NCBI RefSeq assembly: GCF_010548375.1
Contig: NZ_JAAGLY010000008.1
Coordinates: 186,001 to 250,000, forward strand
DNA from: Streptomyces sp. SID13726
Lineage (GTDB): Bacteria > Actinomycetota > Actinomycetes > Streptomycetales > Streptomycetaceae
Length of the DNA stretch: 64,000 nt
Direction of reading: 5' to 3'
In this document: piece by piece, positions 8,782 to 16,713 of the stretch
Position numbering within the stretch: the stretch's first letter is position 1
Layout of the letters: each line of letters begins with the position of its first letter
Made by a program: the position numbers and the translations under genes
Notes under the pieces: model-generated
Told to the model about the DNA's origin: nothing
Databases searched by the model: none
What the model saw: the letters and a program-made list of their open reading frames with translations, nothing else

Positions 8782-9493
8782 CAGACCTCACTTTTTCTCC
8801 AAATTGAAGTGAATGCATCTTCTTGACTTTTAGCTTACCTGGGAATAGTTTCAGCGTAGCGAAACCGGAGGGCTGGTGCACGCCGCTCCCCCTCCGGACG
8901 TGATCTCTGCGTCCGCCCAGGGTGGCGCAGAGGCCCACGCCGCACCCCCCGGAGGCCGATGACGCCTCGGCCGGGCTGCGGCGTCAGTCCCCTCCCCCAC
9001 CGTGAGGAAGCCGACCATGCTCCAGCGCCTCTTACGCTGAGCGATCGGCACACCCGGTGCAGAAGTCGTCCAGGGCCGAGGTCCTCGACGAGTACAGAGG
9101 CTGAGAACCAGCTCCAGCTCTGGATCTTCGCGCGGGCCCGTGCGCATGTTCGTCGTCCCCCGCAGACGCAGGTGCCGCCGACCTCCGCTACGACTTGTAG
9201 AGAGTCCTTTAGCAAGGTCTGGATCTTGCCGCTGGGTCTGCATATGTTCGTCGTCCCTCGCCGGGCACCCGCCCGGCGGCAGACGCTGCCAGGAGGCACG
9301 TGCGCCCTATGCGATCCAGCCGGGTGAGATAGCCCCGGATACAGCGACGGCGCCCAAGGAGCTGTAACTCCCGGACGCCGGACGCCAGCTGGTACTCCTG
9401 CCCCGGCAAGGGCGGAGATTTACCCACCTTCACCGCACCGGCCCTTTCCACGGGGCACACCGGCGCGGGTTTCACCACGGAGGAGAGTCTTAC
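8782..9493. other. Non-coding region upstream of the replication module
   Basis: About 710 bases without a convincing gene. It holds the probable XRE promoter (AT-rich, 8790-8850), two imperfect direct repeats (9120-9163 and 9219-9263) and, inside the second repeat unit, the stem GCCGGGC-ACCC-GCCCGGC near 9263-9280. The position before a plasmid-type initiator suggests replication or copy-number control. Confidence 0.5.
9120..9263. repeat. Pair of imperfect 43-44-nt direct repeats
   Basis: Copies at 9120-9163 and 9219-9263 both begin CTGGATCTT and share ATGTTCGTCGTCCC near their 3' ends, 99 bases apart. They are diverged in the middle. Candidates are a structured leader RNA, a protein-binding repeat or an old tandem duplication. 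Confidence 0.45.
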
Positions 9494-9649
9494 ATGCCGC
9501 CTGCCCTGCGCAAGGGGCCGGTGTTCCCGGCTCGCGCGGCAGCCGTCCTCGCTTCACCGCCCGACTCCCTGAGCATGCACCGGCCGCCCGACATCCTCGT
9601 GCTGGAGCCGGCCCTCTGCACCTGCCTCGACCGGGTGGTGGCCCGATGA
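9494..9649 (+). CDS. Small ORF translationally coupled to the initiator gene (51 aa)
   Basis: A short frame starts at ATG 9494 behind a strong GGAGGAGAG (9478-9486) and ends in TGA 9647-9649, overlapping the ATG of the downstream initiator-like gene by ATGA. The product is proline- and leucine-rich with a CTC motif near the end (ALCTCLDRVV) and matches no family I know. The excellent ribosome binding site and stop-start overlap argue that it is translated, at least as a leader controlling translation of the replication gene. Confidence 0.55.
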   Translation: MPPALRKGPVFPARAAAVLASPPDSLSMHRPPDILVLEPALCTCLDRVVAR

Positions 9650-10548
9650 GCCGGGACACCCGGGAATGGGCGTGGGAGCACAGCGCCAGCCGTGGCACCG
9701 CACGCCTGGTCCTGCTGTCGATCGCCGACCGGATCCCCGACGAGCAGTGCGTCGCCTGGGCGTCCCTCGCCTCGCTGATGCGGCGTACGAACGCCAGCCG
9801 CAACGCCGTACGCGGCGCCATCACGGCGCTGGCCGCGATCGGCGAGCTGGAGGTGCTCGACGGCCTCAACGGCCCGCAGCGCAGCACGGTCTACCGGCTG
9901 CCGCGCGCCGCCGCATGGCTGGCCAAGACCGCGGCGGCCCGCCAGGACGATCCCGACGCGTATATCGAGCCCCCGGCCGAGGACGATCCGGTGCCCACGC
10001 TGAACGTCGAGCGGCTGCGCAGGCACGGAATCTGGCCCCGCGCCGGGTCGGATTCCGACCCCCCTCGTCAGAATCTGACCGGGTCGGATTCTGCACCCCC
10101 TCGTCAGAACCTGACCCCTCCCCGGGTCGGCATCCGACCCCCCTCCGGGTCTGAACCTGACCCCCAGAACCGTAGTGAACCGAAGGTGAACCGTAAGGAC
10201 AGCAGCAGTAGTGCTGCCAGGCTCACCTCCGCTACGGACTGGCAGGTCGACGACGCCAGCCTGTCCTGGGCCCAGCAGCAGGGACATCTCGCACGCCTCG
10301 GCGAGCAGGGCCTGCAGGCCGCCGACGCGAAGTGGCGCCACCACCGAGGCACCTGGAGTCCTCGCCCCGCCGCGACCTGGGCTGCCGACTGGCGGTCCTG
10401 GATCGCCCGCGAGCACAGCCCCACCCCCCAGCGCCCGAACCTCTACGCCCTGCCCGGCACTCCCGCGCCGCAGGCCGGCATGACCAAAGCCGACCTGCAC
10501 ATGGCCGCCCTGAAGGCCGCGCTCGACGAACCGACTGGAACGGAGTAA
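9646..10548 (+). CDS. Helix-turn-helix plasmid replication initiator-like protein
   Basis: 300 residues. The N-terminal 100 residues form a winged-helix domain (LLSIADRIPDEQCVAWASL, SRNAVRGAITALAAIGEL) as in many actinobacterial plasmid initiators. The middle is a proline/serine-rich linker encoded by DNA packed with palindromic iterons (10045-10165), and the C-terminus is a conserved tryptophan-rich region (KWRHHRGTWSPRPAATWAAD) found in related proteins. In Streptomyces plasmids such as pSLA2 the origin lies inside the rep gene, so this gene may contain the origin its product binds. The gene overlaps the preceding small ORF and leads an operon reaching at least to 13934. Replication function is inferred. 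Confidence 0.65.
   Translation: MSRDTREWAWEHSASRGTARLVLLSIADRIPDEQCVAWASLASLMRRTNASRNAVRGAITALAAIGELEVLDGLNGPQRSTVYRLPRAAAWLAKTAAARQDDPDAYIEPPAEDDPVPTLNVERLRRHGIWPRAGSDSDPPRQNLTGSDSAPPRQNLTPPRVGIRPPSGSEPDPQNRSEPKVNRKDSSSSAARLTSATDWQVDDASLSWAQQQGHLARLGEQGLQAADAKWRHHRGTWSPRPAATWAADWRSWIAREHSPTPQRPNLYALPGTPAPQAGMTKADLHMAALKAALDEPTGTE
10045..10165. repeat. Six palindromic iterons inside the initiator gene (candidate origin)
   Basis: Six copies of a 13-base partly palindromic unit of form GTCRGANYCYGAC occur in 121 bases: GTCGGATTCCGAC, GTCAGAATCTGAC, GTCGGATTCTGCA (degenerate), GTCAGAACCTGAC, GTCGGCATCCGAC and GTCTGAACCTGAC. Each is flanked by runs of C or G. The encoded stretch is a disordered linker, so the DNA rather than the protein seems to be under selection. 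Tandem short repeats GTGAACCG follow just downstream (10175-10195). Confidence 0.7.
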
Positions 10549-10553
10549 CTCCC

Positions 10554-11246
10554 TTGGACCGCCGCGAAGTTGCTGCCGTACTCACCTACGTCGGCCGACT
10601 GGACCCGCGCACCATCCGCACCGACGCGGGCGAGGCCCGCGACCAGCTCGCCATGTGGCACGAGCTGCTCAACGACGTCCCCCTCGCCACCGGCCAGGGC
10701 TGGGATGTCCGCGAGACCGTCCGCAAGCTCATCGTGAAGTCGCCGTACCCGATCCTGCCGGCCGACGTGGCCCGCGACTGGCAGGGACACCGCCGTGACC
10801 GGCTGTCCTGGCACACCGACCCGACCCCCGTGGCCGACCCGGACAATCCGAAAGCCTGGAGGGCTGAGCTGCTCGCGGCGCGCGACGCCGTGGCTGCCGG
10901 GCAGGCCGCCCCGTCGGCCCACCGGGGAATCACTGCGGGGCGGCACCGGCCGGGGCTGAAGGACCGGCTGGCCGCCGTCGGCTCCTGTATCCCGCCCGCC
11001 GTGCGTGCTGAGCTGGCGCCGTACCGCCCGGCCCGCGCCGCCCGCGAAGCCGCTGTCGCCTCGGGAGGCCCCGATGTCCTCGGTGTGCCGTGCGAGTGGT
11101 GTCACGCCGCTGTTGGCGAGCCCTGCCGCCGCCGTCGCATCGCCCTCGACGGAACCGCCCGGGGCAGCGTACCGCGCGCCACAGCCCACCCCGGCCGCAT
11201 CGATCGCGCCCAAGAGGTGCAGGCCCGGCAGACATCCGCCGCCTGA
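10554..11246 (+). CDS. Plasmid-type protein with C-terminal zinc finger
   Basis: 230 residues starting at TTG 10554, eight bases after GGAG and directly behind the initiator stop. The first half (LDRREVAAVLTYVGRLDPR) resembles proteins encoded after rep genes in Streptomyces elements. The C-terminus holds a probable zinc finger: PCEWC, then EPC, then HPGR (CxxC...C...H), like the zinc-finger domain of actinobacterial phage and plasmid proteins. It probably binds DNA and may assist replication or regulation. The upstream in-frame extension to 10332 overlaps the initiator gene and is rejected. Confidence 0.65.
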   Translation: MDRREVAAVLTYVGRLDPRTIRTDAGEARDQLAMWHELLNDVPLATGQGWDVRETVRKLIVKSPYPILPADVARDWQGHRRDRLSWHTDPTPVADPDNPKAWRAELLAARDAVAAGQAAPSAHRGITAGRHRPGLKDRLAAVGSCIPPAVRAELAPYRPARAAREAAVASGGPDVLGVPCEWCHAAVGEPCRRRRIALDGTARGSVPRATAHPGRIDRAQEVQARQTSAA

Positions 11247-11389
11247 CCGCCGCCCCCCTTCCCGCAGAAACGTTCCGCCCGCGGTACGGCCCCAGCCCGT
11301 GCCCCAAGCCCGCCTCGACGCCGACACGACGCGCCCCGCCCGCCACCGGTGCCTGGCGCCCCGCCTCAAGGCGACTTCCGGAGACTGTC

Positions 11390-12043
11390 TTGCGCCACAT
11401 CACCACCAACAACACCCCCACCCCCACGATGAGGGGCATCGCCGACCACAGCTGGCAGGAACGCGGCCGGTGCCACGGCCTGCCGGCCAAGGAGATCGAC
11501 GAGCTGTTCTTCCACGCGGCCCGCGACCGCGCGGCCATCGACGCGGCCAAGGCGATCTGCGGCAGCTGCCCGGTGAAGAAGGCGTGCTTCGACTACGCAC
11601 TCGACAACGAGATCCGCCAGGGCCTGTGGGGCGGGCTCACCGAGGACGAACGCCGCCCCTGGCACGCACGGGTCAACAAGCGCCTGGACTACGCCCGTGT
11701 CAAGGCCGCCTTCGAAGGCCGCGACGTCCACCTCAGCGACGCCGAGCGCGAGGCCGTCACCCGCCACGCCTACGTCCGCGGCTGGAGCCCCGAGCGCCTC
11801 GCCTACGCCCTGCGGCTCGACAACCTCGACTGGGCGCGCGACCTGATGCGTAACGCCGCCCACGCCGTCGCCGACCGCGACCGCTACTGGGGCCAGGCCG
11901 AACCGGAAGAGGCCACCGCCGACGAGAACGCCAAGGCCGAAGACACCTCGGAAGAGGACACCGAGGACGCCACCTCCCCGGTGCAGGTGCCACGCCAGGC
12001 ACAGACCCACGCCCTGATCGCCGCTCTGCGAAAGGCAGCATGA
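11390..12043 (+). CDS. WhiB-family iron-sulfur transcriptional regulator
   Basis: 217 residues. The N-terminal part has the four cysteines that bind a [4Fe-4S] cluster in Wbl proteins: GRC, then ICGSC, then KAC. The G-LWGG turn (GLWGGLTEDERR) follows. The C-terminal half has a helical extension (EREAVTRHAYVRGWSPERLA) and an acidic tail, longer than in housekeeping Wbl proteins. TTG 11390 is chosen because GGAG ends six bases before it; ATG 11429 has no ribosome binding site. It likely regulates element genes together with a sigma factor. Its stop overlaps the next start (ATGA at 12040). Confidence 0.85.
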   Translation: MRHITTNNTPTPTMRGIADHSWQERGRCHGLPAKEIDELFFHAARDRAAIDAAKAICGSCPVKKACFDYALDNEIRQGLWGGLTEDERRPWHARVNKRLDYARVKAAFEGRDVHLSDAEREAVTRHAYVRGWSPERLAYALRLDNLDWARDLMRNAAHAVADRDRYWGQAEPEEATADENAKAEDTSEEDTEDATSPVQVPRQAQTHALIAALRKAA

Positions 12044-13746
12044 CTCACCCCCTCGCCATGCCCTTCCTTCCCTCCGGCATCGAGCCCGTCCACCTCGTCA
12101 CGGCCGTCGGCGCGCTCGCCCTGGTGCTGACCCGATGGTCGATCCGGCGCAACCGGACCCGGGCAGGCGGCCCCCGCGCATCCGCCCCCGCAGTCTGGGT
12201 CGCGGCCCTCGCCGCGCTCAACTGCACCGCCTACAGCGCCGACACCAGCTGGCGGTTCGCCGCTAACTACCTCGACATGGCCGGCACGGTGGAGCGGGCC
12301 ATGATGTTCAGCGCGGCCGAACTGGCGCTGTTCGCGACCGCGCTGATGGCCCGGCAGAACCTGAAGACCCAGGGAGCACCCGGCCTCCCGGGCGGCCTGG
12401 TCTGGGTGATCACCGGGGTACAGGTCATCCCCGCCTACGCCGAGTCGGGCACCGTGGGCGGCACCGTGCGGGCCTTCGTCGGCCCGGTCATGGCCGCCGT
12501 GCTCTGGCACCTGGCCATGGGCATCGAACTGCGCCTGCACAAGCCGGACGCCGCCTCGCAAGGACTCATGGCCACGCTCGGACGCGAAGTGCGCGAGCGG
12601 CTCCTCTCCCGCCTGGGGATCGCCACCCGCAACCGCGATGCCGCGCAGATCACGAAGGACCGCGCGACCCTGCGGGCCGTGGCGCTCGCCTCCCGGCTGG
12701 CCTCGATGCCCGAAGCAGAACGTGAGAACGGCCGTGGCCGTCGGATCACACGTCGGCTCCAGTCCACGCTGACGCGATCCGGTGTCGGCACCGACCCGGT
12801 CCAGCGCCGTGCGCTTCTCGACCAGTTGGCCGCGCGCCGGCACGCCGCGGAACTCGCCAGAGTGGCCTTCGCTTCGCCCTGGATGCAGCCCGTGCTCGAC
12901 CAGGACGCCGATCGCGGGGACCAGTCCCCCCTCCCCACGTTCATCACAACGTCGTCGGCGACCGGGACGCAGGCGGGCACGAGGGTGAGCGCGGTCCCCG
13001 GCGACGTTCCCCGACGTACCGAATCGAGAGGGGACTGGACAGAAGGGGACCGTACGGAGCCGGGGACGGGGCACGAGCCCGCCGGGGGCCGTCCCCAATC
13101 AGGCTCGGTGGGCAACGGGGACCGAGCCACCGAGTCCGGCTCGGGTCTGCCGCACACGGAGCACGAGGAGGCGGTCGGGGACCGGGAGACCACGCCCACC
13201 GGGACCGAAGAGCCCACCGATGACGCGAGCCGCAGTGCCGACCAAGTGCACGAAACCGCTGTTCAGGGAGGCGCAGACCCGTCCCCGGTCCCCGTCCCCA
13301 CTGGAGGCGGGAACCGGGAACACCCAGATGCCGAAACGGGGACCGAGCCTCTCCGGGACCGTCCCCACGCGGTCCCCGCGGACGACGGGGACCGCGAACA
13401 CCCCGACACCGAAACGGGGACCGAGCCTCACGGGGACCGTCCCCACGCCGTCCCCATACGGCGGGCCCCGAAGGCGAAGGCGTCCCCGAACCGGCCGCGC
13501 GGCGGTCAGTCCGCTCGGTCCCGGAAGCAGCCAACGCTGAGCGTCGAGGAGATGGTCGAGCGGGTCCGTCCCCATGTGGCCGCGCTGCTGGAGCGCGACG
13601 GCAACGAGTCCCTGACCCGGGTTCAGCTCCGGGAAATCCTGCGCGACCAGAAGATCCCGGGCGTCCGGAACGAGCGTCTGACGCTGGTGCTGCAACGGCT
13701 CCGCGATGAAACGGGCGACACGGCGGCACGGAGTACGGCTCGATGA
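12040..13746 (+). CDS. Four-helix membrane protein with repeat linker and C-terminal helix-turn-helix-like domain
   Basis: 568 residues. Residues 10-165 contain about four hydrophobic helices (VHLVTAVGALALVLT, FVGPVMAAVLWHLAMGIEL), reminiscent of the DUF2637/Spd-type membrane proteins of Streptomyces plasmids. The central part, about residues 290-485, is a highly charged, repetitive G/D/R/E/T/P-rich linker. The last 60 residues (VEEMVERVRPHVAALL, LTRVQLREILRDQKI) look like a DNA-binding winged helix. The gene is ATGA-coupled to whiB and to the next small gene. A membrane-tethered DNA-binding role in transfer or partitioning is possible but unproven. Confidence 0.6.
   Translation: MTHPLAMPFLPSGIEPVHLVTAVGALALVLTRWSIRRNRTRAGGPRASAPAVWVAALAALNCTAYSADTSWRFAANYLDMAGTVERAMMFSAAELALFATALMARQNLKTQGAPGLPGGLVWVITGVQVIPAYAESGTVGGTVRAFVGPVMAAVLWHLAMGIELRLHKPDAASQGLMATLGREVRERLLSRLGIATRNRDAAQITKDRATLRAVALASRLASMPEAERENGRGRRITRRLQSTLTRSGVGTDPVQRRALLDQLAARRHAAELARVAFASPWMQPVLDQDADRGDQSPLPTFITTSSATGTQAGTRVSAVPGDVPRRTESRGDWTEGDRTEPGTGHEPAGGRPQSGSVGNGDRATESGSGLPHTEHEEAVGDRETTPTGTEEPTDDASRSADQVHETAVQGGADPSPVPVPTGGGNREHPDAETGTEPLRDRPHAVPADDGDREHPDTETGTEPHGDRPHAVPIRRAPKAKASPNRPRGGQSARSRKQPTLSVEEMVERVRPHVAALLERDGNESLTRVQLREILRDQKIPGVRNERLTLVLQRLRDETGDTAARSTAR
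12915..13575. repeat. Cluster of about 22 GGGGAC/GTCCCC hexamers and a 51-bp tandem duplication
   Basis: Within 660 bases of the membrane protein gene I count ten GGGGAC and twelve GTCCCC, usually inside GGGGACCG or CCGTCCCC. Two nearly identical 51-base units (13327-13377 and 13405-13455) repeat at a 78-base period. The encoded linker is low-complexity. The even use of both orientations suggests protein-binding sites in DNA, but repeat expansion of a disordered linker is the simple alternative. Confidence 0.6.
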
Positions 13747-13934
13747 AGCACTGCCAGCGCTTCGCGCACATCAAGTCCGACTTCGAGCAGGACATCCGCC
13801 TCCAGCGCAGTCATGCCGAGCGGTACCAGGGAACCGCGTCGGCGAAGACCAGCGCCAGGACAGCCGTCTCCCTGACGCGGAACATGGCGCGGGCCTTGAA
13901 CCGGCACCTCGATCGCTGCCCCGAGTGCGGCTGA
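13743..13934 (+). CDS. Small hypothetical protein with C-terminal CPEC (63 aa)
   Basis: The ATG overlaps the stop of the membrane protein gene (ATGA 13743-13746), so it is translationally coupled. The product is a basic, mostly helical small protein ending in DRCPECG, a possible half zinc ribbon. No family is recognised. It closes the replication operon; the next gene has its own ribosome binding site 80 bases later. Confidence 0.6.
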   Translation: MKHCQRFAHIKSDFEQDIRLQRSHAERYQGTASAKTSARTAVSLTRNMARALNRHLDRCPECG

Positions 13935-14028
13935 GTTCCCAAACCAGCAGGTCAAGCGCCTGTTTCCGTCCATCCTTCCGGTGGCCCGGCCTCTCCGGGC
14001 CACCGCCCCCGCTCTGGAGGAACCCGTC

Positions 14029-14265
14029 ATGCCTACCCGCCACCCGCGTCCGCACGCGCCATCCTCCGCCGAGGCCGCCGCCTGGGCGGACGTGCTCGTG
14101 CGCCACCAGCTCCTGCACACCGCCGTGCTCGCACCGAACGGTCAGTGGCTCGTCCAGCACCGCGCCGACTCCCCCGTCCAACTCCTCGACGGCCCGACCG
14201 CCCTGGTCGATCTCGCCGCCGACATCCAGCACCGCATCCGCACCACGAGGAACCGCACCCGATGA
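14029..14265 (+). CDS. Small hypothetical protein upstream of mobC (78 aa)
   Basis: ATG 14029 lies eight bases after GGAGG (14016-14020). The product has one conserved-looking core (QWLVQHRADSPVQLLDG) typical of small proteins next to Streptomyces mobilization genes. The stop overlaps the start of the MobC gene (ATGA at 14262), so it is part of the mobilization operon. Role unknown, possibly a relaxosome accessory factor. Confidence 0.65.
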   Translation: MPTRHPRPHAPSSAEAAAWADVLVRHQLLHTAVLAPNGQWLVQHRADSPVQLLDGPTALVDLAADIQHRIRTTRNRTR

Positions 14266-14894
14266 CCAACCCGATACCACCCGCCACTGCCGCGCACGGT
14301 GAGCCGGATATCAACTCCCCTTCAGCACGAGCAAGTTATCCGCCAAGACCGTCTTCCCCGTTGGGGAAGACGGCCTCGGCGCAGCCCGCCCCGGGGGTGT
14401 CGGGATCGGACCAGCACCGGGGGGCGCAGGTCCGGCAGGCGGCGACCGAGGGCAGATCGCAGCCGGAGAAGCCCTCCCCGCGCCGCACACGCCGCGCCCC
14501 GAAGAAGACCGCACGCAAGCGCTCGCCGAGATCCGGCAGCGACAAGCGCGTCCACGTGACCTACGTCCGCCTCAACGACCGTGAGAAAGCCGTCCTCACC
14601 GCAGCTGCCGCGGCGGCCCGAGCGAGTCTGCCCGCGTTCCTCGCCCGCAGCGGCCTCGTCGCCGCCCACGACCTCGACAACACCGCCGCCGCCATCGCCG
14701 GACGCCGGGAGACGGTCTCGGAGCTGTTCGCCGCCCGCCGCCACCTCAACCAGGTCGGCAACAACCTCAACCAGGTCGCCAAAGCCGTCAACTCCGGTGC
14801 GTGGCCCGCCGAGATGGACGCCGTCATCGCCGCCACCCACCGTGCCGTCCAGCGCGTCCAGGACGCCACCGACCAGCTCCTGCGGCAGAACTGA
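14262..14894 (+). CDS. mobC: MobC-like relaxosome accessory protein
   Basis: 210 residues. The first 95 residues are a basic, proline-rich disordered segment. Then VHVTYVRLNDREKAVL begins a ribbon-helix-helix-type domain, and RRHLNQVGNNLNQVAKAVNSG matches the conserved GNNLNQ segment of MobC proteins. MobC helps the relaxase open DNA at oriT. The gene lies between a small coupled gene and the relaxase gene, twelve bases downstream. Its 5' part contains a perfect hairpin that could be part of oriT. Confidence 0.8.
   Translation: MTNPIPPATAAHGEPDINSPSARASYPPRPSSPLGKTASAQPAPGVSGSDQHRGAQVRQAATEGRSQPEKPSPRRTRRAPKKTARKRSPRSGSDKRVHVTYVRLNDREKAVLTAAAAAARASLPAFLARSGLVAAHDLDNTAAAIAGRRETVSELFAARRHLNQVGNNLNQVAKAVNSGAWPAEMDAVIAATHRAVQRVQDATDQLLRQN
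14349..14373. repeat. Perfect 11-bp inverted repeat inside mobC, possible oriT element
   Basis: CCGTCTTCCCC (14349-14359) and GGGGAAGACGG (14363-14373) are exact inverse complements with a three-base GTT loop, placed in the disordered 5' part of mobC just upstream of the relaxase gene. AAGTTATCCGCC precedes it. Relaxases recognise such hairpins next to nic. No nic site can be named from sequence alone. Confidence 0.4.
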
Positions 14895-14906
14895 GACCCG
14901 ACCGGC

Positions 14907-16631
14907 ATGATCCCCAGGATCCACAAACGCGGCAAGCACACCATCGGCCTCCTGTACTACCTGTACGGGCCCGGCACCCACGAGGAGCACACCGACCCGC
15001 ACCTGGTCGCCTCGTGGGACAACGGCGCTCCTGATCCCGGCCGCGACGACGCGGCCACGCTCGTACAGCTCCAGCGGCTGCTGGACCAGCCCGTCGAGAA
15101 CATCGCCCCGAGCCGGCGGCCGAAGAAGCACGTCTGGCACCTGTCCGTACGCAACGCCGCCGAGGACCTCATCCTGACGGACGAGGAATGGGGCGACATC
15201 GCCCGGCGCATGGTCGCCGCCGCCGGCATCGACGACCCCGACGACGGCGCAGGCTGCCGCTGGGCGGCCGTCCGGCACGCCGACGATCACATCCACATCA
15301 TCGCCACCCTCGTCCGCGAGGACGGCTACAAACCCGAACTCGACGGTGACGCCCTTCGCGTCCAAGCCGAAGCCCGTCTCCTGGAAGCCGAGTTGGGGCT
15401 GCGCCGCCTCAACCAGGGCGACGGCACCGCCGCCAAACGGCCCACCAGCGCCGAGCGGCACAAGGCCGAACGCCAGGGCAGGCAGCGCACCGCACGCGAG
15501 GAACTCCGCGAGAGCGTGCGCCGCGCGGTCGCCGGCGCGGACAGCGAGCAGGAGTTCTTCGACCGCCTCGCCGCCGCCGGCCTGCTGATCCGCCGGCGCA
15601 CCGCACCCTCCGGCGACCTGCTCGGCTACACGGTCGCGCTGCCCGACGACCGCAACGCCGACCAGGAGCCGGTCTTCTTTTCCGGCTCCACCCTCGCGCC
15701 CGACCTCTCCCTGCCCCGTATCCGCGAACGGTTCTCAGCCAACGCCCCTGGACGCGACCGCGACACCGCCACGGACCGCACCTCCGGTACGGCACACATA
15801 AGTCCGTCGGCCGCCCGGCGCCGGGCGACGACGGCCATCTGGCAGGCCGTGCTCGTCCTCGACCAGGGCGACGACGGGCAGATCGCGGCGCACCTCGCCG
15901 CCGCTGGCGAGGTCCTCGACGCGCTCGCCAAGACCTCTGCCGCCCACACCCGCCGTGAACTCTCGGAGGCCGCCTTCGCGTTCGAGCGGGCCACCCGCTC
16001 CCACATCCGGGCCGAGCGGGGCCACCATCGCGCCCTGCGCCGCGCCGCCCGCGACCTCGTCCACGGCGGCCCCGCACTCGGCCGCGGAGAGGACAGCGCC
16101 ACCACCGCCATGCTGATCGACATGGCGTTCTTCCTGGTCACCGCCGCCGCCCACTGGCACGCCAAGAAGCACCACGCCCAGCAGGCCGCCGCCGCCCGCC
16201 AGACCGCCGAACACCTGCGCACCGCCTACCGGTTGGCCGCGCCCCGGTATCTGGGCGTCCTGCACCGGCGCGGCCGACGCCTGTCCCAGCCCCTGCGGCG
16301 CAAGCACGCCGCCCACCTGCGCCAGGCGATACCGGAACTGGCCGAGCAGATCCTGGCCGAGCCCGGCTGGTACGCCCTGGCCGCCACCCTCACCGACGCC
16401 GAGCACGCCGGACACGACCCGGCCGCGCTCCTGACCGAGGCCGCCGCCCGTCGGGAGCTGGACACCGCCGACTCGATCAGCGACGTCCTCGTATGGCGGC
16501 TGCGGCGTATCGCCGACCTGCCCGCCGACGCCTCCGCCATGCCCCCGCACACCACCGCGGCGCCCACCACGACCCGCGGGACCGCACGGCGCACGGCGAA
16601 GGGGAAGGACCGTTCCGGCAAGACCCGCTGA
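14907..16631 (+). CDS. Relaxase/mobilization nuclease
   Basis: 574 residues. The N-terminal 130 residues form a relaxase domain: candidate catalytic tyrosines in GLLYYLYGPG near residue 17, and the metal-binding histidine cluster in VRHADDHIHIIATLV near residues 122-132. The remaining two thirds are a long, basic, alanine-rich helical region with no helicase or primase motif. The enzyme would nick oriT and pilot the strand into the recipient through the transfer apparatus at 51.4-59.4 kb. It follows mobC closely. The 3' flank contains an imperfect palindrome (16639-16652). Confidence 0.88.
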   Translation: MIPRIHKRGKHTIGLLYYLYGPGTHEEHTDPHLVASWDNGAPDPGRDDAATLVQLQRLLDQPVENIAPSRRPKKHVWHLSVRNAAEDLILTDEEWGDIARRMVAAAGIDDPDDGAGCRWAAVRHADDHIHIIATLVREDGYKPELDGDALRVQAEARLLEAELGLRRLNQGDGTAAKRPTSAERHKAERQGRQRTAREELRESVRRAVAGADSEQEFFDRLAAAGLLIRRRTAPSGDLLGYTVALPDDRNADQEPVFFSGSTLAPDLSLPRIRERFSANAPGRDRDTATDRTSGTAHISPSAARRRATTAIWQAVLVLDQGDDGQIAAHLAAAGEVLDALAKTSAAHTRRELSEAAFAFERATRSHIRAERGHHRALRRAARDLVHGGPALGRGEDSATTAMLIDMAFFLVTAAAHWHAKKHHAQQAAAARQTAEHLRTAYRLAAPRYLGVLHRRGRRLSQPLRRKHAAHLRQAIPELAEQILAEPGWYALAATLTDAEHAGHDPAALLTEAAARRELDTADSISDVLVWRLRRIADLPADASAMPPHTTAAPTTTRGTARRTAKGKDRSGKTR

Positions 16632-16638
16632 ATTCAAC

Positions 16639-16652
16639 AATTCTAGAGTTGC
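16639..16652. promoter_or_regulatory. Imperfect palindrome upstream of the gene at 16714
   Basis: CAATTCTAGAGTTG is a 14-base palindrome with one mismatched pair, in a short AT-rich gap after the relaxase stop and before the next gene. It could be an operator, but no regulator can be named. Confidence 0.3.
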
Positions 16653-16713
16653 AGCAGGTCAGGGACTTACGGCACTCTCCTCGTGCAGGCGAGACGACAG
16701 AGATGGAGACCAC

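Noticed and set aside
12915..13575. CRISPR-like array
   Set aside because: The repeated unit is a hexamer in both orientations inside an open reading frame, with no regular spacers.
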